This document shows, in pieces, positions 1-6,686 of a stretch of DNA of 15,888 nucleotides (position 1 is its first letter; the number at the start of each line of letters is the position of its first letter). The position numbers and the translations under genes are program-made. The notes beneath the pieces were generated by a model. It ran no database searches, was not told where the DNA came from, and saw only the letters and a program-made list of their open reading frames with translations. The stretch covers positions 1-15,888 of the forward strand of contig JAURQC010000093.1 in the NCBI GenBank assembly GCA_030836325.1, read 5' to 3'. This stretch comes from Candidatus Nanopelagicales bacterium (lineage in GTDB: Bacteria; Actinomycetota; Actinomycetes; S36-B12).

Positions 1-157
1 CAGCTATCGCCGACTTCTCAGCCTCGTTCAACAATGCTTCGCTCGCGCTGGTGACGGGTCCGGGTTCAAGGCCTTCAATAATCAGCACGACCGCCACATA
101 ATCCGGGAACTGCTCGCTCACCTGTGGATCGATTCGAACGCTGCCCAGTTCGATCAT
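1..157 (-). CDS. B3/4-domain (PheT beta-related) protein, N-terminal fragment
   Basis: An ATG lies four bases after the rnhB stop codon and opens a frame that runs 52 codons off the window edge. The peptide begins MIELGSVRIDP and continues with FPDYVAVV, a GLEPGP stretch and ALLNEAEKSA. This resembles the N-terminus of the B3/4-domain family, stand-alone proteins related to the editing (B3/B4) part of the phenylalanyl-tRNA synthetase beta chain, whose role is often proposed to be aminoacyl-tRNA or amino-acid quality control. The family call rests on remembered sequence patterns from only 52 residues, so it is tentative. No other start exists in this frame back into rnhB, and the short gap suggests it is the last gene of the rplS-lepB-rnhB group. 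The rest of the gene is outside the window. Confidence 0.6.
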   Translation of the reverse strand, partial: MIELGSVRIDPQVSEQFPDYVAVVLIIEGLEPGPVTSASEALLNEAEKSAIA

Positions 158-161
158 GGCA

Positions 162-794
162 TCAGCCCAGGTTCCATGATGCTCGGTGCTGCGCAGTGAG
201 CCCGTATTGCGTAATCGCGGCGCGGTGAGCCGCAGTTCCGTAGCCGACATTCCGATCCCACGCATAGCTTGGAAAAGACCTATGCAGATCACGCATCAAG
301 GCATCGCGCTCTTGCTTGGCCACGATCGATGCCGCCGCAATGCTCACACAGGTTGCATCACCCTTAATGACCGTGTGCACCGGCCAACGCCCATCTATTG
401 GTGTCACGAAGTCGTGACGTCCATCGAGCAGGATCGATCCGACGAAGAGCCGCTTGGCGATCTCTGCCGTGGCGTCAACCGCACCCTCCCCCAACGCACG
501 AGTGATACCCACTTCATCTATTCGAGTTGCAGGTACGTGAACGACGACAACTTCCACGGCCCACGAGCGGATTGGTTCGCATAAGTCGCGTCGTCGTCGT
601 TCGCTTAAGGCCTTGGAATCGCGGATGCCCGAGGGTGGATCAACACAGTCGAGGCCGACGGCAACAGCGCCGATGGTGACCGGACCCGCGAGCGCGCCAC
701 GGCCCACTTCGTCGATCGCCACCACAACGCCGGACGGGTGCGATGACAGCAAGGACCGCTCGAGGTCCATTGTGGGTTCGGTTGAAGCCGCCAC
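162..794 (-). CDS. rnhB: Ribonuclease HII
   Basis: RNase HII cleaves the RNA strand of RNA-DNA hybrids and starts removal of single ribonucleotides misincorporated into DNA; it acts in the cytoplasm with divalent metal. The 210-residue protein has the family motif DEVGRG at 28-33 (acidic D28 and E29), DSKALSE at 59-65, the third acidic residue in LLDG (D124), the KGDA...SIVAK block at 144-160 with D164 just after it, and GYGT at 184-187. All four catalytic acids therefore appear to be present and the length is normal. The GTG start at 794 shares one base with the TAG of the upstream lepB gene (TAGTG), which suggests translational coupling. An ATG eight codons in (base 770) is an alternative start, and neither has a clear Shine-Dalgarno. 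Its place after lepB is standard for Actinobacteria. Confidence 0.96.
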   Translation of the reverse strand: MAASTEPTMDLERSLLSSHPSGVVVAIDEVGRGALAGPVTIGAVAVGLDCVDPPSGIRDSKALSERRRRDLCEPIRSWAVEVVVVHVPATRIDEVGITRALGEGAVDATAEIAKRLFVGSILLDGRHDFVTPIDGRWPVHTVIKGDATCVSIAAASIVAKQERDALMRDLHRSFPSYAWDRNVGYGTAAHRAAITQYGLTAQHRASWNLG

Positions 795-1495
795 TAGCCC
801 AGCGCCGGATTGCCGAAGATGGACGGAATCGTCTCAATGGCAAATCGGTCGAAGGGCCACAACACCAACACGACTCGACCCACAGCGTTAGCTTCTGGAA
901 CCGCACCGTCGTTGACGTCGAGGTGATAACGCGAATCTCGAGAGTTGCCTCGGTTGTCGCCCAAGACGAACATCGAATTGTCTGGAACGGTTACATCGAA
1001 GCGCACCTGATCGGTAGGCCCAATGATGTAGTCCTCATCCAACGGCACACCGTTGACCACGATCCGACCCTCGGCGTCACAGCAGGCGACCCGGTCACCA
1101 CCAACGCCTATTGCACGCTTGACTAGATCATCGCCTGTGTCGCTCGGTAGGACTCCAATGAAAGTCAGTGCCTGCCGAAATTGTGTTCGCCAGTTATCGG
1201 CGGGTGGTGGTGAATCCGGGAGCCAATCACCGGGGTCCTTGAAAACGACGATCTCACCGCGCGATACGCCGGAGATCTCCGTGGTGACCTTCGACGCGAT
1301 GATCCGATCTCCCGGTCGTAGCGTGTCCTCCATCGATGCACTGGGGACATAAAAGGCTTGCAGCAAGAACGCGCGGATTAGTGCCGACAGCGCCAGAGCG
1401 ACCACGACGATCACGACGATTTCGCGAAGGCCTCGCCAGAACGGATGGATGCGCTTCTTCTCGCGCGCGTGTTTACCCGGTTGATCCTTGCTCAT
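794..1495 (-). CDS. lepB: Signal peptidase I, second copy of a tandem pair
   Basis: Type I signal peptidase is a membrane serine protease that removes signal peptides from exported proteins on the outer face of the cytoplasmic membrane. With the ATG at 1495 (MSKDQPGK) the protein has 233 residues: a charged cytoplasmic N-terminus, one membrane segment at about 25-45, the catalytic serine S54 in the box PSASM, the general-base lysine K126 in VKRAIGVGGDRV, and the GDNRGNSRDSR box near 179-189. The Ser-Lys dyad is intact, so an active enzyme is expected. The frame is open further upstream to 1564, but that would overlap the 3' end of the preceding lepB gene and add an arginine-rich stretch unlike the family, so the later ATG was chosen. 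No good Shine-Dalgarno is seen; the start lies 13 bases after the previous stop, so coupling is likely. Confidence 0.95.
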   Translation of the reverse strand: MSKDQPGKHAREKKRIHPFWRGLREIVVIVVVALALSALIRAFLLQAFYVPSASMEDTLRPGDRIIASKVTTEISGVSRGEIVVFKDPGDWLPDSPPPADNWRTQFRQALTFIGVLPSDTGDDLVKRAIGVGGDRVACCDAEGRIVVNGVPLDEDYIIGPTDQVRFDVTVPDNSMFVLGDNRGNSRDSRYHLDVNDGAVPEANAVGRVVLVLWPFDRFAIETIPSIFGNPALG

Positions 1496-1508
1496 CGGAT
1501 AGTCACAT

Positions 1509-2174
1509 TCACGAAGCGTCAGCGTTCGCGTACTGCGGCAACGGAATGTTTTGGATGCGACCAATCGGCCACAGAACCGTCATTGCACGTCCGATGACCG
1601 AGGATTCGGGAACGAATCCGCCGCCCGGATCCCCCATGTGCGAGCGGGAGTCAGCAGATGCTGATCGATGATCTCCCATAACCCACAGCATGCCCTCTGG
1701 GACCTCAACATCGAAGGGTTGCAGACTCGGCGAGTCCCCAGGAAAGAGATAGTCCTCGATAATTGGCTCACCGTTGACGGTGATGCGCCCGTCTGCATCG
1801 CAGCACGTGACGCGATCACCCCCCGTGCCGATCACCCGCTTGATGAAATCCGTTGAGTCAGGCGCGACAAGGCCGAACGACTGCCCGACCCAGACCAAGG
1901 CACCGCTGATCGGGTCTCGGTCTGGAACAACCTGCGGTGGAACGAAAGACCCAGCTCCATCGAACACGACAACGTCACCACGCGCGATGTCGCGGACGTT
2001 GTAAACCGCGCGGTTGACCAAGACGCGGTCACCGATTTGGAGTGTGTTCTCCATTGATCCCGAGGGGATGGAGAAAGGCTTGACAAGGAAAGTTGTGATG
2101 AGCAGGACGACCCCGAGGGCAACGATGATCGTTACCGGGATGTCCCACCAAGTTTGCCGACCGCGATCGGCCAA
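1509..2174 (-). CDS. lepB: Signal peptidase I, first copy of a tandem pair
   Basis: This is a second type I signal peptidase, 221 residues, immediately upstream of the other copy. After a short N-terminus (MADRGRQTWW) comes one membrane segment at about 12-31, the catalytic serine S40 in PSGSM, the lysine K112 in IKRVIGTGGDRV and the GDHRSASADSR box at 167-177. Both copies carry a CCDA motif and a VNGEP/VNGVP strand after the lysine box, as is common in actinobacterial LepB. The start is TTG at 2174, two bases after the rplS stop. A good Shine-Dalgarno, GGAGAG, lies inside the end of rplS about six bases upstream, which supports this unusual start. The copies differ in the cytoplasmic tail, in the loop after FKDPGD/FDGAGS and at the C-terminus, so substrate preference may differ (inference). 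Confidence 0.95.
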   Translation of the reverse strand: MADRGRQTWWDIPVTIIVALGVVLLITTFLVKPFSIPSGSMENTLQIGDRVLVNRAVYNVRDIARGDVVVFDGAGSFVPPQVVPDRDPISGALVWVGQSFGLVAPDSTDFIKRVIGTGGDRVTCCDADGRITVNGEPIIEDYLFPGDSPSLQPFDVEVPEGMLWVMGDHRSASADSRSHMGDPGGGFVPESSVIGRAMTVLWPIGRIQNIPLPQYANADAS

Positions 2175-2176
2175 GG

Positions 2177-2554
2177 TCAGCTCTCCGAAGTCTTGGCGTT
2201 CGCCGGCACGTTCTCGCGGCGCTCGCGGATCTTCGCGGCCTTACCGCGCAGGCCACGCAGGTAGTAGAGCTTGGCGCGACGGACATCACCGCGGGTGACG
2301 ACCTCGATCTTCTCTACGACGGGAGAGTGCAGCGGGAAGGTGCGCTCGACACCGACGCCGTAGGAAACCTTGCGTACGGTGTAGGTCTCGCTGGCGCCCG
2401 AACCGGAGCGGGCGATAACGACGCCCTGGAAGACCTGGACACGGGTCTTGTTGCCTTCGACGACCTTCACGTGAACCTTCACGGTGTCGCCTGCACGAAA
2501 CTCGGGGATGTCGTCCCGCAGAACGGCGGCATCGACTGAATCGAGGGTCTTCAT
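2177..2554 (-). CDS. rplS: 50S ribosomal protein L19
   Basis: L19 is a large-subunit protein located at the interface with the 30S subunit. The 125-residue product begins [17 protein letters not shown] and carries the diagnostic stretches [63 protein letters not shown] and [11 protein letters not shown] ten-residue tail (ending AKTSES) follows. The ATG at 2554 was chosen because AGGAAGAG lies about eight bases upstream; the frame stays open nine codons further, but the family starts here. A 181-base gap separates it from trmD, so it may have its own promoter. Downstream it is tightly linked to the lepB pair, whose first ribosome binding site is inside rplS. Confidence 0.97.
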   Translation of the reverse strand: MKTLDSVDAAVLRDDIPEFRAGDTVKVHVKVVEGNKTRVQVFQGVVIARSGSGASETYTVRKVSYGVGVERTFPLHSPVVEKIEVVTRGDVRRAKLYYLRGLRGKAAKIRERRENVPANAKTSES

Positions 2555-2735
2555 GTCTACATCTCTTCCTGTAAGCGCCACAAGTCGCCCACGGCTAGGT
2601 GGAGTGTTCCGCCCTCATGCGTCCCTCGTGGCAGACGTCGGGCGAGCCGCACAAGTGTGCCACACGGACAAATCCCGCCCTGTCGGGGTGTAACGGGCTG
2701 ACTCCTCGGGTGTGACTGACGGGCCGCGCGCAAGA
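2555..2735 (-). other. trmD-rplS spacer with nested short palindromes
   Basis: This 181-base spacer holds no supported gene. At 2649-2665 two short inverted repeats overlap: GCACA-AG-TGTGC (2649-2660) and GTGTG-C-CACAC (2655-2665). Their loops of two and one bases are too small for good RNA hairpins, so they look more like a DNA-binding site, if they are functional. Three-base-pair stems in the C/G runs near 2685-2697 are too weak to call a terminator for trmD. The length, and the Shine-Dalgarno at the rplS end, suggest that an rplS promoter lies here, but I cannot pick -35 and -10 hexamers with confidence. Confidence 0.25.
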
Positions 2736-3440
2736 TCAGGGGGTGAGGTCTGGGCGACGCTCAACGGTCCGCTCAACCGCCTGTTGCTCGCGCCATTGTT
2801 TAATCCGACCGTGGTCTCCCGACAGCAGGACCTCGGGAACCTCGATCTCTCGCCATACGTGCGGCTTGGTGAAGACCGGCCCCTCTAGCGGTGCCCCGTT
2901 GGATCTGCTGAAGGAATCGTCCGTCGCACTCTCAGCATTGCCCAGCACGCCGGGAATCAGCCGGACAGCAGCTTCGACCATCACCAAAGCGGCCGCCTCA
3001 CCCCCGGCCAACACGTAATCACCGATTGAGTACTCGACAACCCCGGCCCAGTCGTCGCGGTTTGCGTAGTGCTCCGCGACGCGCGAGTCGATGCCCTCGT
3101 AGCGCCCGCAGGCGATAACCACATGCGACATCTCCGAAAGGGCGACGGCGGCGGCTTGGTCGTACCTGAATCCCGAGGGCGTGGGGATTACCAGCAAGGG
3201 AGGCGCGTCTGACTGCGCGCAAATCTCGTCGAGCACCATGCCCCAGGGCTCGGGCATCATGACCATGCCCGGACCTCCGCCATAGGGAGTGTCATCCACA
3301 CTGCGGTGCTTGTCGGTTGCGTAGCCGCGCAGATCGTGAACACGAATATCGACGATTCCTGACTCGTGAGCCTTGCCCACGAGCGATAGCTCCAGCGGCG
3401 TCAGGTACTCCGGGAAGATTGAAACGATGTCGATCCGCAT
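2736..3440 (-). CDS. trmD: tRNA (guanine-N1-)-methyltransferase
   Basis: TrmD uses S-adenosylmethionine to methylate N1 of G37 in tRNAs with a G36-G37 sequence, which prevents +1 frameshifting; it is a trefoil-knot (SPOUT) dimer. The 234-residue protein starts MRIDIVSIFPEY and contains DDTPYGGGPGMVMMPEP at 49-65, PSG at 88-90, CGRYEGIDSRV at 111-121 and YSIGDYVLAGGEAA at 137-150. These form the knot and cofactor pocket. SATDDSF near 171-177 holds the likely catalytic aspartate (D175), and VLLSGDH and KQWR follow in the C-terminal domain. The length is normal. The ATG overlaps the rimM stop by one base (TGATG), a typical coupled junction; there is no clear separate Shine-Dalgarno. The gene order rpsP-khpA-rimM-trmD-rplS is widely conserved. 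Confidence 0.98.
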   Translation of the reverse strand: MRIDIVSIFPEYLTPLELSLVGKAHESGIVDIRVHDLRGYATDKHRSVDDTPYGGGPGMVMMPEPWGMVLDEICAQSDAPPLLVIPTPSGFRYDQAAAVALSEMSHVVIACGRYEGIDSRVAEHYANRDDWAGVVEYSIGDYVLAGGEAAALVMVEAAVRLIPGVLGNAESATDDSFSRSNGAPLEGPVFTKPHVWREIEVPEVLLSGDHGRIKQWREQQAVERTVERRPDLTP

Positions 3441-3988
3441 CAGGAATCTCGATCCAGCGCGTTCTCGTCAACCTCGTCGTCTGTTAGATCGTCAAGCAAT
3501 CCGTTGGGCGGAGTTACGACGAGCCGCTTGGCGGTTACATCGATCGTCGGCACAAAAGCCGCAACGAACGGGATGAGGATTTCCTTATCCTCAGGGGTGC
3601 GCACTACCAACAGGTCTTGAGCCGGCAGATGCGAAACTTCTGCTACGACGCCGATGCTTGTTCCCGATTCATCGACCACCTCGCAGCCTTCAAGGTCGGA
3701 GTCGTAGAACTCCTCAGGATCGTCAGGTCGCTCATCGTCGGGCCGGTCCACGCTCACCATCTGGTTGCGCAGTTGCTCCACGGCGGTGCGATCGTCGTAG
3801 CCCTCGAACGTCAACAGCAATCGACCGCTGTGCCACGTGGCCGACGTAATGGTCAGCTCGAGTCCAGAGTCAGTCAGTAGTTGCGAGCCGACGGCAAAGC
3901 GCCGGTCGGGTTCATCCGTTCGGACCTCGATACTCGCGGCTCCACGAATTCCGTGGGCTCGTCCGATGCGCCCGACGACAACGAGCAC
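3440..3988 (-). CDS. rimM: Ribosome maturation factor RimM
   Basis: RimM binds S19 and helps mature the head of the 30S subunit. The 182-residue product has the N-terminal beta-barrel signature VGRIGRAHGIRGAASIEVRT at 5-24, then a PRC-barrel domain from about residue 91 (EEFYDSDLEG) through ILIPFVAAFVPTIDV and RLVVTPPNGLLD near 168. It ends in an acidic tail rich in D and E. The start is GTG at 3988, nine bases after the khpA stop. The sequence between holds no good Shine-Dalgarno, so translation is probably coupled to khpA. The stop overlaps the trmD ATG by one base. An unusually acidic linker (DRPDDERPDDPEEF) joins the two domains. Confidence 0.97.
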   Translation of the reverse strand: MLVVVGRIGRAHGIRGAASIEVRTDEPDRRFAVGSQLLTDSGLELTITSATWHSGRLLLTFEGYDDRTAVEQLRNQMVSVDRPDDERPDDPEEFYDSDLEGCEVVDESGTSIGVVAEVSHLPAQDLLVVRTPEDKEILIPFVAAFVPTIDVTAKRLVVTPPNGLLDDLTDDEVDENALDRDS

Positions 3989-3997
3989 GATTTGTTC

Positions 3998-4237
3998 TTA
4001 GCGCTCAGCGACGTCGAGGAAGTCCACACGAACGCCACGACCACCGTTGATCGAGGTGATCACCGTGCGAAGTGCCGTTGCCGTGCGACCTCCACGACCG
4101 ATAACGCGACCCATATCGGACGGGTTCACCGAAACTGCGAGAGTCGTTCCCCGGCGCCCCGAGCGCTCAGACACCGAGACGTCGTCGGGGTTATCCACGA
4201 TCCCGCGGACCAGGTGACCCAACGCCTCGTCGAGCAT
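3998..4237 (-). CDS. khpA: KH-domain RNA-binding protein KhpA
   Basis: This 79-residue protein is a single KH domain of the KhpA (YlqC) family, which binds RNA, in some species with KhpB, and is linked to cell-size control and small-RNA biology. It starts [14 protein letters not shown] and has the GxxG nucleic-acid loop as GRGG at 47-50 in the context DMGRVIGRGGRTA. The length matches the family. The ATG overlaps the rpsP stop by one base (TAATG), and GAGGAAAAGG lies about seven bases upstream inside rpsP, so coupled and direct initiation are both possible. Its position between rpsP and rimM is the standard one. Confidence 0.95.
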   Translation of the reverse strand: MLDEALGHLVRGIVDNPDDVSVSERSGRRGTTLAVSVNPSDMGRVIGRGGRTATALRTVITSINGGRGVRVDFLDVAER

Positions 4238-4797
4238 TACTCGGCCTTTTCCTCAGCCGGAGCCTCGTCGTCGGCCTTGTCCTCACCGGTGACGGCTTCT
4301 TTGGCAGCTTCGACGGCCTCTTCAACCTTCTCAGCCACGGCCTCGGCGACTTCTTCAACCTTTTCGACTACGGCCTCGACGACCTCTTCGACCTTCTCGG
4401 CAGCTTCCTCGACCGCGGCTTCTACCTTCTTGGGCGCCGGGGTCTTGGGTTCAGAGGCGGCCTCCTTGACCGCTGCCTCGTAGGCGAGCTTCTTGTCGGC
4501 CTTGGGCTCAGCGACCTTCAGCGTGCCCTCGGCACCCGGCTCGCCCTTGAACTTCTGCCAGTCACCGGTGACCTTGAGGATCGCGGCGACAGCCTCGGTC
4601 GGCTGAGCGCCGACTCCGAGCCAGTACTGCACGCGCTCGGAGTCGACCTGGATCAGGCTCGGCTCCTGCAGCGGCTGATAGATACCGATCTCCTCGATGG
4701 CACGACCGTTGCGGGCGGTGCGGGAATCGGCGACGACGACGCGGTACTGGGGTGCGTGGACCTCGCCCACGCGCTTCAACTTGATCTTGACGGCCAC
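4237..4797 (-). CDS. rpsP: 30S ribosomal protein S16 with long repeat-bearing tail
   Basis: S16 is an early-assembling protein of the 30S body. The 186-residue product starts at GTG 4797 as [20 protein letters not shown], with the family stretches [20 protein letters not shown] and [13 protein letters not shown]; the core ends near residue 82 (GDWQKF). AGGAGA lies about ten bases before the GTG. The frame is open to 4971 upstream, but that part is arginine/proline-rich and lacks family similarity, so it was left out. Residues 83-186 are a tail; such extensions occur in actinobacterial S16, but here it holds four 11-residue units of the type [11 protein letters not shown] at 123-166 and a very acidic end. 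The tail should form a charged amphipathic helix. It heads the rpsP-khpA-rimM-trmD operon, and a 259-base spacer precedes it. Confidence 0.96.
   Translation of the reverse strand: MAVKIKLKRVGEVHAPQYRVVVADSRTARNGRAIEEIGIYQPLQEPSLIQVDSERVQYWLGVGAQPTEAVAAILKVTGDWQKFKGEPGAEGTLKVAEPKADKKLAYEAAVKEAASEPKTPAPKKVEAAVEEAAEKVEEVVEAVVEKVEEVAEAVAEKVEEAVEAAKEAVTGEDKADDEAPAEEKAE
4300..4431 (-). repeat. Four 33-bp (11-codon) repeats inside rpsP
   Basis: Codons 123-166 of rpsP consist of four consecutive 11-residue units: [33 protein letters not shown] and [11 protein letters not shown]. The DNA repeats with a 33-base period and has diverged mainly at third positions and in Ala/Val swaps. An 11-residue (hendecad) period suits a long amphipathic helix or a right-handed coiled coil, with V/A on one face and E/K on the other. 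This is a direct reading of the sequence; the structural inference is mine. Confidence 0.85.
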
Positions 4798-4839
4798 GGG
4801 TGGCTTTTCTCCTGACGTGTGGTGGACGGTCTCGCTTCG

Positions 4840-4855
4840 GCGTGGGGTGCCACGC
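4840..4855 (-). other. Hairpin in the rpsP leader
   Basis: A perfect six-base-pair inverted repeat, GCGTGG and CCACGC with a four-base loop, lies about 43 bases upstream of the rpsP start codon. On the rpsP transcript it could form a small stable hairpin before the Shine-Dalgarno. A second perfect palindrome, GGGCATGCCC, is at 4955-4964 in the same spacer. Either could take part in control of rpsP, but there is no direct evidence of function. Confidence 0.35.
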
Positions 4856-4990
4856 TTGACCGACTCATGGACCGCCGCGGGCGAGGTGAGAGGGCCACGC
4901 CTTCGACGAGAACCCCGAAAGTGTGCCAGAGGTAGTCGGGGCGCAGCCACGCGGGGGCATGCCCACGGCACTGTGGGGGACCTGCCTCGT

Positions 4991-5042
4991 TTCCCCCGGG
5001 ATTGCGGGGAAACCTCTTCGTATTCCCCGCAATCCAGGGGAA
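4991..5042 (-). terminator. Long two-part hairpin after ffh
   Basis: A perfect 13-base inverted repeat (arms 4999-5011 and 5023-5035, with GCGGGG/CCCCGC at the core and an 11-base loop) is flanked by a further six-base pair, TTCCCC at 4991-4996 with GGGGAA at 5037-5042, across a small internal loop. It starts about 14 bases after the ffh stop in the direction of transcription. No U-run follows, so it is not a canonical Rho-independent terminator. It could end ffh transcription as a U-less hairpin, protect the ffh 3' end, or act in the rpsP leader. The hairpin itself is certain from the sequence; its role is inferred. Confidence 0.5.
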
Positions 5043-5056
5043 CCGGGCGTTTGGGG

Positions 5057-6631
5057 TTAGGAGAGGAGCTTTTTGAGGTCGTCCGGCAGGTCCGAAAGAT
5101 CCGGAGGCGTCATGTCGGCTCCGCCGGGCTGACCCGCGGAATTCACCCCCAGCATTCCTCCCTGTTGGCCACCACCCGCGCCGGCTGACTGGCCAGACTC
5201 CTGCGCGGCACGCTTGGCGGGATTGCCACTGCGACCCTTCTTGGCCTTACGGCCGGCCTGTTTGGGCATCTTGCCTTTGGACTTCTTTCCGCCGCCTCCT
5301 GGCATGCCAGGCATCCCCGGCATTCCCCCACCCTTGCCCATCTGCTTCATCATCTTCTGGGCCTCGCCAAAGCGTTCGATTAGGGAATTGACATCGCTGA
5401 CCTGAGTGCCTGAACCCTTGGCGATTCGAGCTCGGCGTGAGCCGTTGAGGATCTTGGGGTCTTGACGCTCGGCCGGCGTCATGGACTGAATGATGGCCGA
5501 GACTCGGTCGAGTTCGCGATCGTCCACCTGGTCGAGTTGGGCCTTCATGTCCCCCATGCCTGGGAGCATCCCCAGGATCTTGCCCAGCGAGCCCATCTTC
5601 TTGATGGACTGCATCTGATCCAGGAAATCCTCGAGGGTGAAGTCTTCACCAGCCGTGACCTTGCGGGCCATCCTCTCGGCTTGTTCGGCGTCGAAGGCCT
5701 TTTCCGCCTGCTCGATCAAGGTGAGGACGTCGCCCATGTCGAGGATTCGGTTCGCCATCCGGTCAGGATGGAAGGCTTCGAAGTCCGAGAGTTGCTCGCC
5801 GACTGAAGCGAACATGATTGGTTTGCCGGTGACGGTAACGATCGACAGCGCGGCGCCACCGCGAGCATCGCCATCGAGTTTGGTTAGGACAACACCGTCG
5901 AAGCCAACCTGCTCGCCGAACTGCTCGGCTGTCGCGACGGCGTCCTGTCCGATCATTGCGTCGACGACGAGAAGGACGTTTTCGGGCTGCACCGCCTCGC
6001 GCACCTGACGCAGCTGGTCCATGAGTTCGGCGTCAATAGCCAGGCGGCCGGCGGTATCGACGATTACGACATCGTGCAGCGCGGATTCGGCGTGCTTGCG
6101 TGCGTCGCGAGCCACTTGGACTGGGTCACCGATGCCGTTCCCGGGCTCGGGAGCGAACACGGGAACCTCAGCTCGCTCGCCCATGACCTTCAACTGGTCA
6201 ACGGCGTTGGGGCGTTGCAGGTCGGCCGCGACAAGCAGCGGAGCGTGTCCGTCAGCCTTCAGATGGGACGCGAGTTTTCCGGCGAGCGTGGTCTTGCCTG
6301 CTCCTTGCAAGCCGGTAAGCAGGATGAATGTCGGGCCAGTTTTGGCGAACTGCAGCGGCCTGGCCTGCCCGCCGAGGATGTCGATGAGTTCCTCGTGGAC
6401 GATCTTGACGACTTGCTGGCCGGGGTTCAGGGCGCCAGAGACCTCTGACGAGAGGGCACGCTCTTTGACGCGAGTAGTGAATGCTCGGACAACCGGTAGC
6501 GCGACGTCGGCTTCGAGAAGCGCCGTTCGGATTTCTTTGACGGTCGCGTCTATGTCCGCCTCAGAGAGACGACCCTTGCCCCGGAGACCCTTGAAGGTCT
6601 CGGACAACCGGTCAGACAGCGACGCGAACAC
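5057..6631 (-). CDS. ffh: Signal recognition particle protein Ffh (SRP54)
   Basis: Ffh is the SRP GTPase: bound to 4.5S RNA, it recognises signal sequences as they leave the ribosome and delivers the complex to FtsY. The 524-residue protein has an N domain (1-90), then the G domain with GLQGAGKTT at 107-115, DLQRP at 137-141, DTAGR at 192-196 and TKLDG at 250-254. The methionine-rich M domain follows from about 325 ([25 protein letters not shown]), with the RNA-binding [11 protein letters not shown] segment. A tail of about 80 residues rich in G, M and K ([17 protein letters not shown]) follows, as in other actinobacterial Ffh. The start is GTG at 6631 with GAGGAG seven bases upstream. The adjacent spacers (55 and 259 bases) suggest a largely separate transcription unit. 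Confidence 0.98.
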   Translation of the reverse strand: MFASLSDRLSETFKGLRGKGRLSEADIDATVKEIRTALLEADVALPVVRAFTTRVKERALSSEVSGALNPGQQVVKIVHEELIDILGGQARPLQFAKTGPTFILLTGLQGAGKTTLAGKLASHLKADGHAPLLVAADLQRPNAVDQLKVMGERAEVPVFAPEPGNGIGDPVQVARDARKHAESALHDVVIVDTAGRLAIDAELMDQLRQVREAVQPENVLLVVDAMIGQDAVATAEQFGEQVGFDGVVLTKLDGDARGGAALSIVTVTGKPIMFASVGEQLSDFEAFHPDRMANRILDMGDVLTLIEQAEKAFDAEQAERMARKVTAGEDFTLEDFLDQMQSIKKMGSLGKILGMLPGMGDMKAQLDQVDDRELDRVSAIIQSMTPAERQDPKILNGSRRARIAKGSGTQVSDVNSLIERFGEAQKMMKQMGKGGGMPGMPGMPGGGGKKSKGKMPKQAGRKAKKGRSGNPAKRAAQESGQSAGAGGGQQGGMLGVNSAGQPGGADMTPPDLSDLPDDLKKLLS

Positions 6632-6658
6632 TCCGGCTCCTCAAGGGACGACGACACG

Positions 6659-6682
6659 AATGACGCTGCATCAGCGTTCGGT
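6659..6682 (-). other. Small hairpin between glnD and ffh
   Basis: A perfect inverted repeat, ACGCTG-CAT-CAGCGT on the plus strand (6663-6677), sits in the short gap after the glnD stop. On the transcript an alternative fold adds a four-base outer stem (CGAA with UUCG) across a three-base bulge. It has no U-run and is too short to call a terminator with confidence, but it lies where one would separate the nitrogen operon from ffh. Confidence 0.3.
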
Positions 6683-6686
6683 CAGA

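Noticed and set aside
1496..1564. Longer start for the second lepB gene
   Set aside because: It would overlap the first lepB gene and adds a basic stretch not seen in the family; the ATG at 1495 fits the normal N-terminus.
2680..2700. Possible terminator after trmD
   Set aside because: The C/G runs allow only a three-base-pair stem, and no T tract follows.
3881..4483. Plus-strand frame with a Ser/Thr/Ala repeat product
   Set aside because: The repeat is the reverse complement of the Glu/Val/Ala codons in the S16 tail; the real genes are rpsP, khpA and rimM on the other strand.
4798..4971. Upstream extension of the S16 reading frame
   Set aside because: It is arginine- and proline-rich without S16 similarity; the GTG at 4797 has a Shine-Dalgarno and gives the exact family N-terminus.
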